Shown here one piece after another: positions 11,871 through 23,436 of a DNA stretch of 64,000 nucleotides. Within the stretch, counting starts at the first letter, position 1, and each line of letters begins with the position of its first letter. The notes beneath the pieces are model-generated. The model did not search any database, was not told the DNA's origin, and was given only the letters and a program-made list of their open reading frames with translations. The DNA comes from Nectonema munidae. Its lineage: Eukaryota; Nematomorpha; Nectonematoida; Nectonematidae. Both the position numbers and the translations under genes were made by a program. The DNA lies in the NCBI GenBank assembly GCA_030549495.1, contig JAUIRK010000945.1:1819501-1883500 (forward strand). Direction: 5' to 3'.

Positions 11871-14690
11871 ATGGAGATTTTTAATATCCTTAGTTTGAAC
11901 TGTCAGTCACTGAATGCTAAATTTGATGAGCTATGTTTTTTAGTTTCTAATATAAATAATCATAATAAGCATCTACTTTCTGTGTTGTGTCTACAAGAAA
12001 CTTGGTTGTGTCCTAATTCATGTTCATTCAATTTAAGTAGTTATTGTTCTATAGCTAAGCCTTGCTATCTTTCTACACACAGCGGATTATCCTTTTATGT
12101 ACACAATTCTGTAGTGTATTCATTTGTTACTGATAACTTTTCATCCATTTACTTTGAACATTTTTCTATTGTAATTTGTGTAAAAAATAATAAAAATATT
12201 ATGATTCATAATATTTATAGACCCCCTAATAATAGTAAAACTTCTCTATCTGGTTTTTTGATTGACTTTGAGCTTTATTTGAGCAAACTTAAATCTAACT
12301 TTGTCCACATTTTATCAGGTGATTTTAATATTAATTTTTTTAAATTAAATACCGCATCTGTTGTTAGTGATTTTCTTCAATTAATTTTTTCCTTTTCTCT
12401 GAAATTTACTGTCTCTTCTACTACTAGGTTGCAGTTCAATACCCTCATTGATAATTTTTTAATTAGTCGTAATGTTTCTTATTATTCTTATGTCTTGGAT
12501 TCCTCGTTATCTGATCACTTTCCTATTTTTTTATCTTTACCCCTTGAATATGATTACGTAAAACATCCTCTCAAAAGTTTTGATCGTTCGACGTTTAAGG
12601 CTAGTATTAGTAATTATGACTTTTTTAACTTGTTGAAACCCTATTTTGACTCTCCTAATTTTCTTTTTTATGAATTATTAAATATTCTGCAATATGAGAT
12701 TATCATTAATACTAAAGTTGTTTTTCGTAAAGACAAGTATAATACTCCATCTAAACCTTGGATGTCCTCTTACATACTTGATTTGATTAAGCGCAGGGAT
12801 AAGCTTTACATTTTTTATCTTAAAGATAAAAGTAATTCATCTATTAGAAACAAGTTTCTCTATTACAGAAATAAAATCAAACTATTAATTAAGTTTAAGA
12901 AAAATGAATATTTTCGTAGTTATTTTGATTGTAAATCCACGAAGGATACTTGGTGTAAATTAAACATGCTCTCTAAATCTAATATAAACAACTCTGTTGT
13001 TCTGAAAATTGGTGATGAAATTGTTAGTAACAATAAATTAATAGCTGAGTCTTTTAATTCTCATTTTGCACTTCCTGAACCTGATGTTTCTTCCAATAGT
13101 TTTCTTACTTACTTAAGATCTACTGAATGTACGTTTAGTTTTTCAAAATTTTCAGCTGAAGATATTTTTAATGTTATTTTTGAACTCAAAAGTAATAATT
13201 CGAAGGACTTTTTTGGTATTTCAATCGATATTTTGAAATCTATCTTTCCTTTTATTTCCAGAGTTCTTCTAATAGGTTTTAACGCCTGCCTGGAATTTAA
13301 CGTTTTTCCTGATATCTTAAAAATTTCTAAAATTGTACCTATTTTTAAAAAAGGTAATAGATTATTAGTGAATAACTATAGGCCAATATCTTTAATACCT
13401 TCTATTGGCAAAGTGTTTGAAAAGCTTCTATATAAACAGATATATAGTTATTTTTTCTCTAATAACCTTATAGATTCAAATCAATTTGGTTTTCGACATA
13501 GTCATTCCACCCAACTTTTGCATTCAGTTTTCCTCAATGATATTTATAGTTGTATCGATAATGGTACAAATGTTGCTGCGTTATTTATTGATTTAACGAG
13601 AGCCTTTGACTCAATATCGCATTCAATACTCACTGAAAAATTAAAAATATATGGCTTTTCTTCTACTGCAATATCTCTAATTACCAGTTATTTTTCAAAT
13701 AGGTTTCAATATACTTTTATTAATGATGCTTATTCAGGCTTGCTAAAAATTCTGTGTGGTGTTCCACAAGGCTCTATCTTGGGTCCCCTTCTCTTTTTAA
13801 TTTATATTAATGATATCTTCCGTATAAATTTGTTTACCAGCATGTATCTTTATGCTGATGATATCTCCATACTAGTTTCTCTAGATGATCCTAACTTAGG
13901 TAATAGTATCTCTGCTTTATGTAAATGGTTTGAATATAACTGCTTTAAAATTAATCTCAACAAATGCAAAGCAATCTCTTTTTCTCAATCGCTTAATTAC
14001 AACCTCTCTAACATTGGTTTTGAGTTTGTAAATGAATATAATTTTCTTGGCATTTTAATTGATAGAAGACTTAATTGGAAAGCTCATTGTAAATACGTTT
14101 TAGCTAAGTTGAACTCTGTTACTGGCGTTATTCGCCAATATAAAACTCTCATTCCTATTAATACCAAATTGTTACTCTATAAAGCGTTATTTTTGCCTCA
14201 TTTATTGTACAGTGTTATTAATTGGGGCCATGCTGTTAATGATGCTTTTTATCTATCTCAAAAGAAAATTCTTAGAATAGTTTTTAACAAGCCTTACCTT
14301 TCTCATACTAACATGCTTTTTTTCCAAAATAATCTTTTGAAATTTAATGATTTGTATAAACTTCGTTTAGCAATTTTTCTTTTTCATGCTTTGAACGATA
14401 ATCTACCTCCCTTATTTTCATCCTGGTTTCGATTTAATTCCGATAGAGAAAATTTTTCTTTGAGGAATAGTAACCATCTTTTCGTTCCGAGATACAATTT
14501 CCATAAATCGCATGGTTGTCTAAGATTCAGGGCTTGTAAGTTCTGGAATCACTTTCTTTGTATTCATTTTCAACAATTTACCCATATTCAGTCTTGTAAA
14601 TATTTTCTTAGAAAGTTTTTTATTCAATATTATGATTATACATGTTCTAATGTGAACTGCTATGTTTGTCTAAACTTCCATCAACTTTAA
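11871..14690 (+). CDS. LINE ORF2: endonuclease plus reverse transcriptase, unbroken
   Basis: The 939-residue frame has an apurinic-type (EEP) endonuclease at about residues 1-225: LNCQSLNAKFDEL (N), LQETWL (E, near 43), GDFNIN (D, N) and SDHFPIF (D, H, near 215), all catalytic positions present. A reverse transcriptase domain lies at about 430-720, with NYRPISLIPSIGKVFEKLL, FIDLTRAFDS (near 573), GVPQGSILGPLLFLIYINDI (near 630) and YADDIS (near 661). A C-terminal region with scattered cysteines follows; there is no RNase H or CCHC knuckle. The layout is that of the Jockey/CR1/L2 group of non-LTR retrotransposons; the clade is not settled. No stop or frameshift interrupts it, so it may be a recent insertion. 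ATG at 11871 is the first in-frame start and already precedes the endonuclease N-terminus closely. Confidence 0.93.
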   Translation: MEIFNILSLNCQSLNAKFDELCFLVSNINNHNKHLLSVLCLQETWLCPNSCSFNLSSYCSIAKPCYLSTHSGLSFYVHNSVVYSFVTDNFSSIYFEHFSIVICVKNNKNIMIHNIYRPPNNSKTSLSGFLIDFELYLSKLKSNFVHILSGDFNINFFKLNTASVVSDFLQLIFSFSLKFTVSSTTRLQFNTLIDNFLISRNVSYYSYVLDSSLSDHFPIFLSLPLEYDYVKHPLKSFDRSTFKASISNYDFFNLLKPYFDSPNFLFYELLNILQYEIIINTKVVFRKDKYNTPSKPWMSSYILDLIKRRDKLYIFYLKDKSNSSIRNKFLYYRNKIKLLIKFKKNEYFRSYFDCKSTKDTWCKLNMLSKSNINNSVVLKIGDEIVSNNKLIAESFNSHFALPEPDVSSNSFLTYLRSTECTFSFSKFSAEDIFNVIFELKSNNSKDFFGISIDILKSIFPFISRVLLIGFNACLEFNVFPDILKISKIVPIFKKGNRLLVNNYRPISLIPSIGKVFEKLLYKQIYSYFFSNNLIDSNQFGFRHSHSTQLLHSVFLNDIYSCIDNGTNVAALFIDLTRAFDSISHSILTEKLKIYGFSSTAISLITSYFSNRFQYTFINDAYSGLLKILCGVPQGSILGPLLFLIYINDIFRINLFTSMYLYADDISILVSLDDPNLGNSISALCKWFEYNCFKINLNKCKAISFSQSLNYNLSNIGFEFVNEYNFLGILIDRRLNWKAHCKYVLAKLNSVTGVIRQYKTLIPINTKLLLYKALFLPHLLYSVINWGHAVNDAFYLSQKKILRIVFNKPYLSHTNMLFFQNNLLKFNDLYKLRLAIFLFHALNDNLPPLFSSWFRFNSDRENFSLRNSNHLFVPRYNFHKSHGCLRFRACKFWNHFLCIHFQQFTHIQSCKYFLRKFFIQYYDYTCSNVNCYVCLNFHQL

Positions 14691-15010
14691 TTTAATTTTT
14701 TTTTAGTAACGTGCGTGTCTTCCTTCTTATATTTGTCTTTTTTTCATTTATTTTTATTCTGTGCTAATTTAGGTTTATTCTTATCATTTTTTTTTACATG
14801 CTTAATTTCGATTCTTACTTTCACCTCTTTATATTGATTCATTATATTTTAATTAATGAGTGCTTGAGAATGATGTCTTTGTAACCTTTTTTATGTGTTT
14901 AATTTATTTTTTTTTTCCGCTCCTTATTTTCCTCATATACGTTATATAACTTTACATCACACAGCGGCTTTAGCCTTCGGTGCAATTGTTATATAAATAT
15001 TTATTTATTC
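11871..15010 (+). mobile_element. 5'-truncated LINE (Jockey/CR1-type)
   Basis: The element comprises ORF2, a T-rich 3' UTR of about 320 bp, a short hairpin-like GCGGCTTTAGCCTTCGGTGC and an ATTT-type tail ending near 15010. A second candidate end is the (TTC)n at 15081-15102. The 5' end is probably only a few bases before 11871, because ORF1 is absent. TTCTGAATGG at about 11849 and TTCTGAAAGG at about 15099 are similar and might be the ends of a target duplication, but the match is too short to rely on. Confidence 0.75.
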
Positions 15011-15080
15011 CTAATGGTTGCTCTTTATTACAAACAATATTCATTCATCGCTAATATTTTTTTTCCCGATTTCAAATAAA

Positions 15081-15102
15081 TTCTTCTTCTTCTTCTTCTT
15101 CT
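15081..15102 (+). repeat. (TTC)n microsatellite
   Basis: Seven TTC units follow a polyadenylation-like AAATAAA. This is either the true LINE tail or an unrelated simple repeat. Confidence 0.7.
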
Positions 15103-15283
15103 GAAAGGTGTTTACTTGGTCAATTTGCTCCAGGACACTTTCCTCCCATCCATCTTGATACTAGAAAATTCGCTACAATGACATTCTATTGATCCCATAC
15201 TTGCACGGAAGCTGCGTATATGACCAGCAGTATAAGTCAAGGTCATTCGAGTTCAATAAAAAAATAGTTTGTTTAAAATGATT

Positions 15284-15420
15284 TTTTCAGTCAGAAGTTT
15301 TACCTCTTTCAAAGTGAAATTGCTACTACAATGGTATTTTAATTTATCAGGAATAATAAAGATATGCAATGTTAACCATTTAAAGTAGTTAGCATGAATA
15401 AGGTTCTTTGTAATTGCTTG
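15284..15420 (-). repeat. Copy of the CACTGAAAA repeat family
   Basis: Shared blocks include TCAGTCAGAAGTTTTACCTC, AATGGTATTTTAATT, AGGAATAATAAAG and TTTAAAGTAGTTAGC, as in the copies at 1386 and 16725. It directly abuts the SINE at 15425. Confidence 0.5.
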
Positions 15421-15424
15421 TCTT

Positions 15425-15522
15425 AGATACCACAAGCTCTTGGGTGCGAATCCGCATCAACTTTTTTGTGCATATAGTTCCAACAAGCGGTGCAATTATG
15501 GCCTCTCAATGGAAACACACCA
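15425..15522 (+). mobile_element. 5'-truncated SINE copy
   Basis: It retains the B-box part (CTTGGGTGCGAATCCGCATC), then CATATAGTTCCAACAAGCGG, TGCAATTATGGCCTCTCAAT and GGAAACACACC. These match, in order, the body of the SINE at 52222 read on the minus strand. The A-box part is missing. Confidence 0.55.
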
Positions 15523-16724
15523 CATGGTACCTTTTTACCTCTACTTAATTATATGGATTGTTGCTTTAAAAACATTAATTTGCAATTTTTGTGACTTTTT
15601 ACAGAAAACTTTTCAAAACTTTGTGAAAACATTTTTTTTTATAATAGAAATAAGAAAAATAAGAAATAAGAAAAATAATACGCTAAATTAAATTAGAATA
15701 AAAAAATATTCTTTTTTTATTTTTTCGAATATTTTTCATCTTTCATTCGCTTTAATTTGTTTTATAAAATTAAGATTAAAAAATTTGGCGAAGAAAAATT
15801 GATTTATTTAGAATTTTTTTCGTAAAACTCTGACCCTATTATTGCATACATACACACATCGAAAAGAGAAGGCCCATAAATAAATAAGACAAATATTTAA
15901 TGTTAATATGTAAGTAAACACAAAATAAGTCTAAAGTCATAGCACATATGCGGATGAAAATTGGCGTAAAATGTAAACTTACTATTCACATAGGATTGAA
16001 GCATTTATTCTTGAACTTATGAATCTCAAGTTAGAACAAAACGTATATTAGGAATAGAAGATGCAAATTCGCTTGAAGAAGGATTATATGCACGTGTTTA
16101 GGTTAGCTAAGAAGTCTTCAAAATGGAAAATTTTTCCACCTTCTTGATTCATATCCTCCGTAGACACTTTGACTGGAGACAGCAATAGCGTATATCAGTC
16201 AACCAGATTACATTTTGTTATGATGACAATAGCGAATTTGCTATAAGAACATGTACTTGTCGTGGATGGAATTGGAAAAAATGCTTATCGCTGTTAAAAT
16301 TTTCACATGAAATCTAATTGATATATTTGGCTTGCATCAATGCTCTTTGTTTCCGAAATAAAATAATCAATTGTTTGGCAATCATTTCATTACAGCTTTT
16401 TTCAATTTGAAGTATCGAATCATTTTGTAATGACTAGGATGTTTTTTTGCAAAGCACAAACAAGCCATACAAATTACATTGAAAATAAAAAGTCGTAATT
16501 TCACAACTCACAAGTCAATCAAAAGTAGTAAAAATCAAGTTTTACCATTTTTATAGTAATATTGTAATTATATGTAACATACAACCAAATCCAAATATTT
16601 TTGTTTGAATCTAAATTTATTTTAGTTTATTTTAAAAAAAAAACTTTTTTTTTCTTCTAAATTTATTTTTTGTTTTTATAGCTCTTACTCATTTTTTGCA
16701 AATCAATAAATATTTGCAATAATT
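15523..16724. other. Non-coding DNA
   Basis: I see no gene. A block at 16555-16615 is an inverted match to 20978-21040 (shared CCAAATATTTTTGTTTGAAT and TATATGTAACATA), so it is a further interspersed repeat. Confidence 0.4.
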
Positions 16725-16860
16725 TTTTGTTATGTCAGCAACACCAATATTCGGATAATACCTTAATGATATAGAGAACCTAAAAATTTTTCGTTTAAAA
16801 TACTTTTTTCAGTCAGAAGTTTTACCTCATTGAAAGTAAATCTTTGGTAAAATAAAGAAG
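16725..16860 (-). repeat. Copy of the CACTGAAAA repeat family
   Basis: GTTATGTCAGCAACACCAAT, TTAATGATATAGAGAACCTA and TTTTTCAGTCAGAAGTTTTA are shared with the copies at 1386 and 15284 and, on the complement, with 36946-37180. Confidence 0.5.
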
Positions 16861-17984
16861 TGAAGATTTATATAATAAACATGGAAAGGATTATTTGTAT
16901 GAATAAAGGAATTTTTTATTTAGGTCAAAAATGAATTGCTCTGATAATCTTGTGAAAAAGACGGAATGAAAAATCTAGAATGCTTGCAAAAAAATCCATC
17001 ACTTCTTTGAAGCGTTATATTTTTACAAGAAAAGACTGAAAATAGCGAAAAAGTTGGAAAAAACAAAATGCTAAATTTGCAAAAATGACAAAAAAAAATA
17101 CAATCAATTATTATAGTATAAAAAAGTTGATTTGTTTGCAACATTTATATAACATATGTGTAAGTGTTGTGATGATGATTAATATGTTTTAGCTTTTTTT
17201 AAATAATTGTTTTAATGAATTTTAGAGTTTAAGAAAATCATTTATTAACACACCAGTCCAGTATTCTCCTACGTTACGTTTCGAACAGATGTCAAGATAA
17301 ATAATACGCTTTATGAAAAAGAGGTTGAAATTTGGACAAAAATTCGAAACAAAGTTCGTTTGTGGTTTTTTATCTTTTTTTGCACTACTTTTTGGAGTCA
17401 GTTGAGAAAACTTCATTTGAAATATTATAGTTTGTCAAGCAAAATTTCAAAGTATATTGCATTTTCAATGTTAAATAACAAATTCATCCAAAATTTGATA
17501 ATCCTTCAAAAAGTTGATTCAAAATTCGATTATTACGACGTAAAAAAGAGTAGTCTGAAATGAGCTCACTTAAAAATATCACTGATATAATATGTCTTTT
17601 CTATTTTCATTTTGTCCTTTTCCAATGCTATCTCAATTCAATTTTTTGCTTTTGTGTTATGTGTCATTTTGGTTTAAACTCTTTTTTTGATATTTCAAAA
17701 TTATTTTGGTATTAAATTTTCTAATTTTTTAACAAATTTTATTATTTCTTCAATAACTTTTTCATCCCCAAAAAAACAAGATGTGATTATTTAGTTTGAA
17801 TTGTAAAAGGACAAACTAGAAAAGTAAATAGACAAAGGTCCGGGTAGCGTATATTTTAATTTATTATATACTTAAAATGTTTCTTGTAAAGAATGTAAAT
17901 ATTATGGGATGAAGGTGACACCCATTTTTATAATTAATGAAATGGCGAAATTTTTTAAATTTGATTCACACTAAAATTTTATAT
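16861..17984. other. Non-coding DNA
   Basis: Short open frames at 16920-17144 (-) and 17360-17563 (+) have the base composition of their surroundings and no recognisable motif. I reject them as genes. Confidence 0.4.
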
Positions 17985-18130
17985 CACTGAAAACAAAAAG
18001 TGTTTGCAGCAACTACTTAAAATGGTTTCTGGAACATTGCATATCGTTATTATTCTTGGTAATTGAAATGATATTGTAGTTAAAGATTTTTAAGTTCTAT
18101 TAACATATTATTCAAATATTGTACAGAAAA
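17985..18130 (+). repeat. Copy of the CACTGAAAA repeat family
   Basis: CACTGAAAACAAAAAGTG is followed by GCAACTACTTAAAATGG and a TATTCTTGGTAATTGAAAT segment, in the same order as 36946-37080. Confidence 0.55.
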
Positions 18131-19297
18131 ATATTTTGGCTCAATAGAATTGAAAAGAGACAAAATAGAACTAAAAATGATATATATAAAACATATATAA
18201 TAGAGTAGAAGAAGTTATTCACAAAATGTTTCAAAGGAATGAGAAATTTAATTTCTGATAAAAGATTAGAAATGTTCAACCTACAAGAAAAAAAATAGGG
18301 AAGTATGATCCTCTCTGAAAATGCTTCTTTACACGAATTCTCTCAGCGAAAAGGTCCCAAGCATATTCAGGTTTAAAATCTGAAGCTTTTCACAAGTACG
18401 GACAGAGAACTTTACCTTATACTCCAAGAGCATTCAATTTCACAGTTTTCAAAGGTGCTGGATGCATTACGGAGAAATGAAAGATATGTGTTATTATTTG
18501 TAATTAATTTTCACATGCCATTTTCAAAGATATCAGCTTTTTCTATTGCTTGAAACATTATCCTATCTTATGTACACAATGTTCCAATTTTCTTCATGGA
18601 TTATACTTGCATGCTTTAATAAAGTGGTATAAGGGAAGCTTGGCAAATAAATCAATCATAAAGCGTTATTAAATCGAATATGCCAGAAGTCGTGTGCCAA
18701 GGCTTCATCCCTTGATAAATTATTTACAACACAACAGTTCAATAAGTAAAACGGATCCAATATCGAAATCATGGTGAATTTCGACATTTATCGTGATTTA
18801 GTTTTCTTTTCCCACGAAAATTGAAAACGTAACGCTTTGTATGCCATCCTTTTAAAAGCTATATTAATTTTTAAATCTAATATGTTGCATACAAAATACA
18901 AAATCTTAGATAAAACACTTTTGAAGTTTGCAAATAATGTAACTTATATTTTATTAAAAAAAATTTTTTTTTCCCCAAATTCAAACTAGAATTTTTTTCT
19001 TTTTGTACTTGATTAAAAAAAATTCTGAAAAACTTTTTTTTTTTTTATTTTTAACTCAACTAATAATAACTTATATTTCAAGCAAAATTTAAAGAATTTA
19101 TTTCTATTATTTAAATAAAAAAATTCTTTAAGTAAAAAAAAAATTAAAAGTTTTATTTAAAAAAAATTAAGTTTTTTTATTTTTAAGAATTATTTCTATT
19201 ATTAATATATCATTAATAAGTATTTAATGGAGATATTTTAGACTTAAATAATAAGGTTAAAAGTTTGCTATAGTTTTTATTACAATTTTCCATGTGT
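18131..19297. other. Non-coding DNA with one diverged repeat
   Basis: A block at about 18755-18850 (TCGAAATCATGGTGAATTTCG, TTTATCGTGATTTAG, GAAAACGTAACGC) resembles 23283-23365, so it is interspersed. Otherwise I see only A/T runs. Confidence 0.4.
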
Positions 19298-19305
19298 GTT
19301 TACAC

Positions 19306-19742
19306 TAGGGTTTCCTCCCGGTTCTAAAAATTTGGGAACCGTCTCCGAACCGAAAAGTATTCCTGGTTCCGAGAATAACTTAGTTGTAATTGATTTATTT
19401 CACTATGCAATTCTTTGCATAAAACTTTACTGCCCTTCATTCATATAAAATCTTTTTTCCTTTGTCATCTCATTTTAATGGTAAACGGAGAAAAGTGTGC
19501 AAACGACAAAAGAGTTTATTATTTTTTTTCTCTGCTGAACACTTTTCTCCTAGAACCATTTTAATGATAATGATATAGAAAGAAAAAGTGTACATCTGTT
19601 TATAATAAATCAAAAACCATTGCATCTTTTTGCTGTCTATATATCTCCTTAAGGAACCGTTTGGAACCAGAATTTTCGGGTTTCGTAAGTTTTTTTCGGT
19701 ATCGGTATCGGTTCCTAATTTTCGATACTTATGCAAACCCTA
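19306..19742. mobile_element. hAT-like MITE (TAGGGTTT ends) with 8-bp target duplication
   Basis: It begins TAGGGTTTCCTCCCGG and ends CTTATGCAAACCCTA, so the outer 8 bp are perfect inverted repeats. Further in, AAATTTGGGAACCG pairs imperfectly with CGGTTCCTAATTTT. A perfect 8-bp duplication GTTTACAC flanks it (19298-19305, 19743-19750). TAGGG ends plus an 8-bp duplication fit the hAT superfamily. It is 437 bp; the 88-codon frame inside (19470-19736, -) is incidental. Confidence 0.82.
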
Positions 19743-19750
19743 GTTTACAC

Positions 19751-20356
19751 GTATTATTAATTTTCGGGTGTTTTGACGTGTTATTTGAAGTTTTGAGGAG
19801 TGCCAAAATTAGCATCCGCCCCGGGAGGCATTAAAGATAGGTACGCCACTCGCCCTAACCCAATGATGCCATATGTGCCTACATGACAGTTTCTGTCTAC
19901 TAGAGGTTCAGGATAGGAAGACTATGCATGGTATCCATAGATTTGAATACAGTGATTATAAAAAAGTTAATATAGATATAAATATTCTACAAATCAAAAC
20001 GCTTGTTAAAAAACGTATTTTTTTTTAAAAAACGGACGTGTAATTATCGTTTTTTTGCTAGAGCAAAATTGCGTCATAAAAATGGCCGGCATTGTAAAGT
20101 TTAATGCGCTTGAAGTATGCAATTAAACGTGGTAAAATGTTTTTGAAAAGGTATGACTCAAAAACATATTTTTAAAATATGTGATTTAAACGCAAATTTA
20201 GTGGAGATAAAGTTTTAAATAAATTTAAATTAAGACATTAAAAATATTTATAAAAAAATATTTTAATTTCAATCAAAATGAATTAAATTGAATTTGACCA
20301 TTTTTCATTGCAATCATAATGCTGAATCTGCGTATTTTTTAATCCAAACAAAATGC
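19751..20356. other. Non-coding DNA with a possible hAT end
   Basis: GGTACGCCACTCG at about 19840 looks like a transposon terminus, preceded by CCGCCCCGGGAGGC, but no partner end or duplication was found. Confidence 0.3.
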
Positions 20357-20486
20357 TTGATTTACATTCAACCTTTTTTTTATCCAATCAAAATGTGCGA
20401 TTTACATTCAACCTTTTTTTATCCAATGAAAATGTGCGATTTACATTCAACCTTTTTTTATCCAATCAAAATGTGCGATTTACTAT
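20357..20486 (+). repeat. 39-bp minisatellite, about 3.3 units
   Basis: The unit GATTTACATTCAACC then a T-run, ATCCAATCAAAATGTGC recurs at 20359, 20399, 20438 and 20477 (spacing 40, 39, 39). Units differ by only one or two bases. Confidence 0.85.
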
Positions 20487-20489
20487 ATA

Positions 20490-21837
20490 AATTAATATTT
20501 TAAAAACATAAATTACTTACTTTATCTTTTTCATGTGCTTTTTGATGCTTTTTGTCCATTTCTATTTAAGGAAAAAGGAGAAATTCAAGATGGAATCAAT
20601 AAATCTGTTTTTACAAATATACGAACACTTGTCATAGAGTAAAACATTTACGCCATTTTACTTTTTCATGGCTTTTTATGTCAAAATATACACTATGTTT
20701 ATGAAGTTATGAAATGAGGAACGTTAAAAATAAAAAACAACAATCTAATTACTCATATGTTTAGTGAATCTTTGATACTTGAATATATAAAGCATATAGT
20801 GAATATTTTATAATTGATTAAGTAAATTTTAAATAAAATCACTTTTTTAAAACTTTTTTTTTTAATTTTTTATTCGTCGATATCGTATCCAATGAAAAAA
20901 GTAGACTTGGGTAAATATTTTCAGGTTTTAGAAGTTCAAGTTAAGTTGTTAAATTCTTGTGTATTAAATATTGGTAATGTTTAGATTCAAACAAAAATAT
21001 TTGGATTTTGTTGTATATGTTACATATAATTAATGTATTTTGATTTATAATCTAATCTATATACAATAATAATAACATATTAAATTTACATGCTATTTTT
21101 CGTTAGATATGATATAGGCAGGGAAATCCTTAAAAATGTTTCAATTTTATACAATCAAGAATGAAATTTTCGTCAATCAGCGAAAAAAAACTATAAATTT
21201 GAAATGCCTCCATGCCAACTAAGAAGTCATAGAGACGGCAAATATTTAGGGCAAATTTGGTAAGCTAAAAATACCCACAATCTCAAAAATCCAATAGATA
21301 GAAAAAAAGAAAAAGATTTTTTTTTGTAAATATATTGAGCAATGCTTTCCTTCGGGCGGAATAATTTTAAATTTCTTATCACTCAACCTATAATTCGATG
21401 AATCAATTTTGCTACCACATGTTCCATGTATAGGATATAGTTGAAAATTTGGAATAAAAAAGACGCATTATAAAATCCTTTTTAAAGTTAATTTTTATAA
21501 CTTTCAAGGTCAATTTTTCATCTCTAGCCATATAAAGCATTTTAAGTTCTAAATTGTTTTTAATTCTAAAAAAAGTATACGTAAAGATGTGTTAGCAAGA
21601 TATTATGAAGCGAAATTTAACCTTCAAATTGAGTGATGTAAAAATTTCAAATAATCCCTTACTTGACATAACTGAGAACACATTTGAAAAACTATTTATA
21701 ATTTAAAAAGACAATTTGGAACTTGAAAAAGATAAGAACTTAAAAAAACGATTCAGATGTTAAAAATCACAATTTAGAATTTAAAAATTGTGTACATATA
21801 TTATATAATCGCAATGAATGCATGTAATAATTAGTTC
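20490..21837. other. Non-coding DNA, interspersed repeats
   Basis: It holds the inverted partner (20978-21040) of 16555-16615. A block at about 21500-21690 (GTAAAGATGTGTTAGCAAGA, AAAATTTCAAAT) resembles 51655-51800 in direct orientation. No gene is seen; it may include 3' sequence of the sFRP gene, whose last exon I did not find. Confidence 0.4.
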
Positions 21838-21932
21838 AAAATATTTGGTTCGATTCCTCCCCTAATTTGATTGGCTAAAATTATACCCAATCATTTCAAA
21901 GATGAATCTTACGCCTAGATGGGAAAAAAATC
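21838..21932 (+). repeat. Left arm of an inverted repeat around the NTR exon
   Basis: AGTTCAAAATATTTGGTTCG, TCCCCTAATTTGATTGGCTA and AAAGATGAATCTTACGCCTA match the complement of 23437-23545 with few differences, over about 95 bp. It ends about 35 bp from the donor site of the exon at 21966-22246. Confidence 0.75.
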
Positions 21933-21965
21933 CAACTTTTTAAATGTTCTGAATTGAAAAGTTAC

Positions 21966-22246
21966 TTTGAGTTTTTTGTTGAGGCGTGCAATCATCTTTT
22001 TGCGGACAGCCTTGATCTTGTCGTACATGAGGATGTTGCTTTCGGTGTTGTCGTGCCCGAACATCACATACTCCCTTCCCTGGACGATGTTGATGCAGTT
22101 GCAGCGCGAATTGCTGATCGAGCCGAGCAGAATTTCATTCTGAGAGGGAATGTAGATCGAGGAATTTAGGAAGACTTGCAGAACCAACACTTTTATCAAA
22201 ACCAAATTGCCAATCTCCCGCCTCTCCACTATCTTCCCATGCAGGA
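21966..22246 (-). CDS. sfrp3/4: sFRP3/4, netrin-like (NTR) domain exon
   Basis: The acceptor is ATTTTCAATTTCAG (AG at 22248-22247) and the donor CTCAAA then GTAACT (GT at 21965-21964); the frame enters in phase 1 and leaves in phase 0. Landmarks are KVLVLQVFLNSSIYIPSQNE, SNSRCNCINIVQGREYVMFG and KKMIARLNKKLK. They align in order with the NTR domain of vertebrate FRZB/sFRP3: VKEILKSSLVNIP, SGCLCPPLNVNEEYIIMG and EKWKDRLGKKVK. This part of sFRPs binds heparan and contributes to Wnt and Frizzled binding in the extracellular space. Same strand, same phase and same family as the Frizzled-domain exon at 30190-30688 argue for one gene with introns totalling about 7.9 kb. The N-terminal CxC pair of the NTR domain is not in this exon. 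The last exon, expected below 21960, was not found. Confidence 0.75.
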
Positions 22247-23046
22247 CTGAAATTGAAAATTTTTGGCATCAAATTGACAAAATTTGCGAACTCATTTGTG
22301 GCGCTTGGCAAAATGCAATTCATAGAATGTGTGAAAATTTGCGTACTCTTACCAAATGTGAAGCGGTGTTTCAAGAAGGTGCGTCTTCTTATCTTGAATT
22401 TCTTCTTTTTACAATTGCAATTTCCTTTACAAATAAAAAAAAAAAAGAAATTTTATACTTTCATTTTACAAATAAGTTTTAAAAAAAAAAGAAACAGAAA
22501 ACCATTCTTAGATTATTATTATTAGTGTAGCTTTAAAACGCTAAAAAATTAAGAAAAAAAATTAAAAAATTTTTTTTTTAATACAATTTATAAATCACAG
22601 CAAGTAAATATATTCCTGGGAGCAAAAATTGGCAAAAATTTGTGTGCGACCCAGGTAAACACGAAGCTTGGGAAAGAAACGATATTATTCGATTATTCGA
22701 AATGTTTTTTGTTTCTGATGCCATCTTTGTCCATCAATATGAAAAAATTTCCAAAGATGATGATGTCCTATTTCATCAACTCTTACTCAAGAATCAACAA
22801 TTGTTCAATTTCCAACTGTTATGCCTTCAGAAAAAGTGTGACTTTATCTTGAACAGCTCGTCTCATAAAATTCCCAAGATTATAGAAATCTCACAATCAG
22901 GTTGACATCTACCAGCACATCTACATTTTCACTCCATATGTGTCTGATTTTTCAACAAGCGAAGGGAACGTCTTTTGTGTGCATTTGTGGCAGACTTTTT
23001 TACTTGACAGCAAATTCTTTTTATGAATGGACGTGACAATAAATAA

Positions 23047-23187
23047 AGGTACGTTGAGGTGCTTTCATCGAGAAGGCACAATTGCGTCGCTTGTATCGAA
23101 GTATGAGGAAAGTAGGCTTGATGCGGGATCGAACCCAAGACCTTGAGTTATCGAGACCTGGTATCTAACCAACCTTACCCACGCCCT
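23047..23187 (-). mobile_element. tRNA-derived SINE
   Basis: On the minus strand: GGGCGTGGGTAAGGTTGGTT, GATACCAGGTCTCGATAACT, CAAGGTCTTGGGTTCGATCC, CGCATCAAGCCTACTTTCCT, then GCAATTGTGCCTTCTCGATG. Both Pol III boxes are recognisable. It lies in an sFRP intron. Confidence 0.8.
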
Positions 23188-23436
23188 AAATCTACAATGC
23201 CTAATGGAATGGCCAAATGTCACTCAAGCAACGGCCTTAAACTTGATATTTCCAAATCAGAGGTTCGATAAAAAAACAACGTGACAAGATCGAAATCGTA
23301 CCGAACTTCGGTATTTATCGTCATTTAGCTTTCGTACGTAATTTCAAAACGTAGCGTACCTTGTCACCACCGGTCGTGAGTGAGCACTTCGGCAGGTGTA
23401 AATATCTAATTTTTCAAAAAAAAATATTTTTGTTTT

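Noticed and set aside
22929-23138. Open frame on the minus strand including QVKKSATNAHKRRSLRLLKN
   Set aside because: Half of it is the SINE at 23047-23187; the rest has no splice or motif support.
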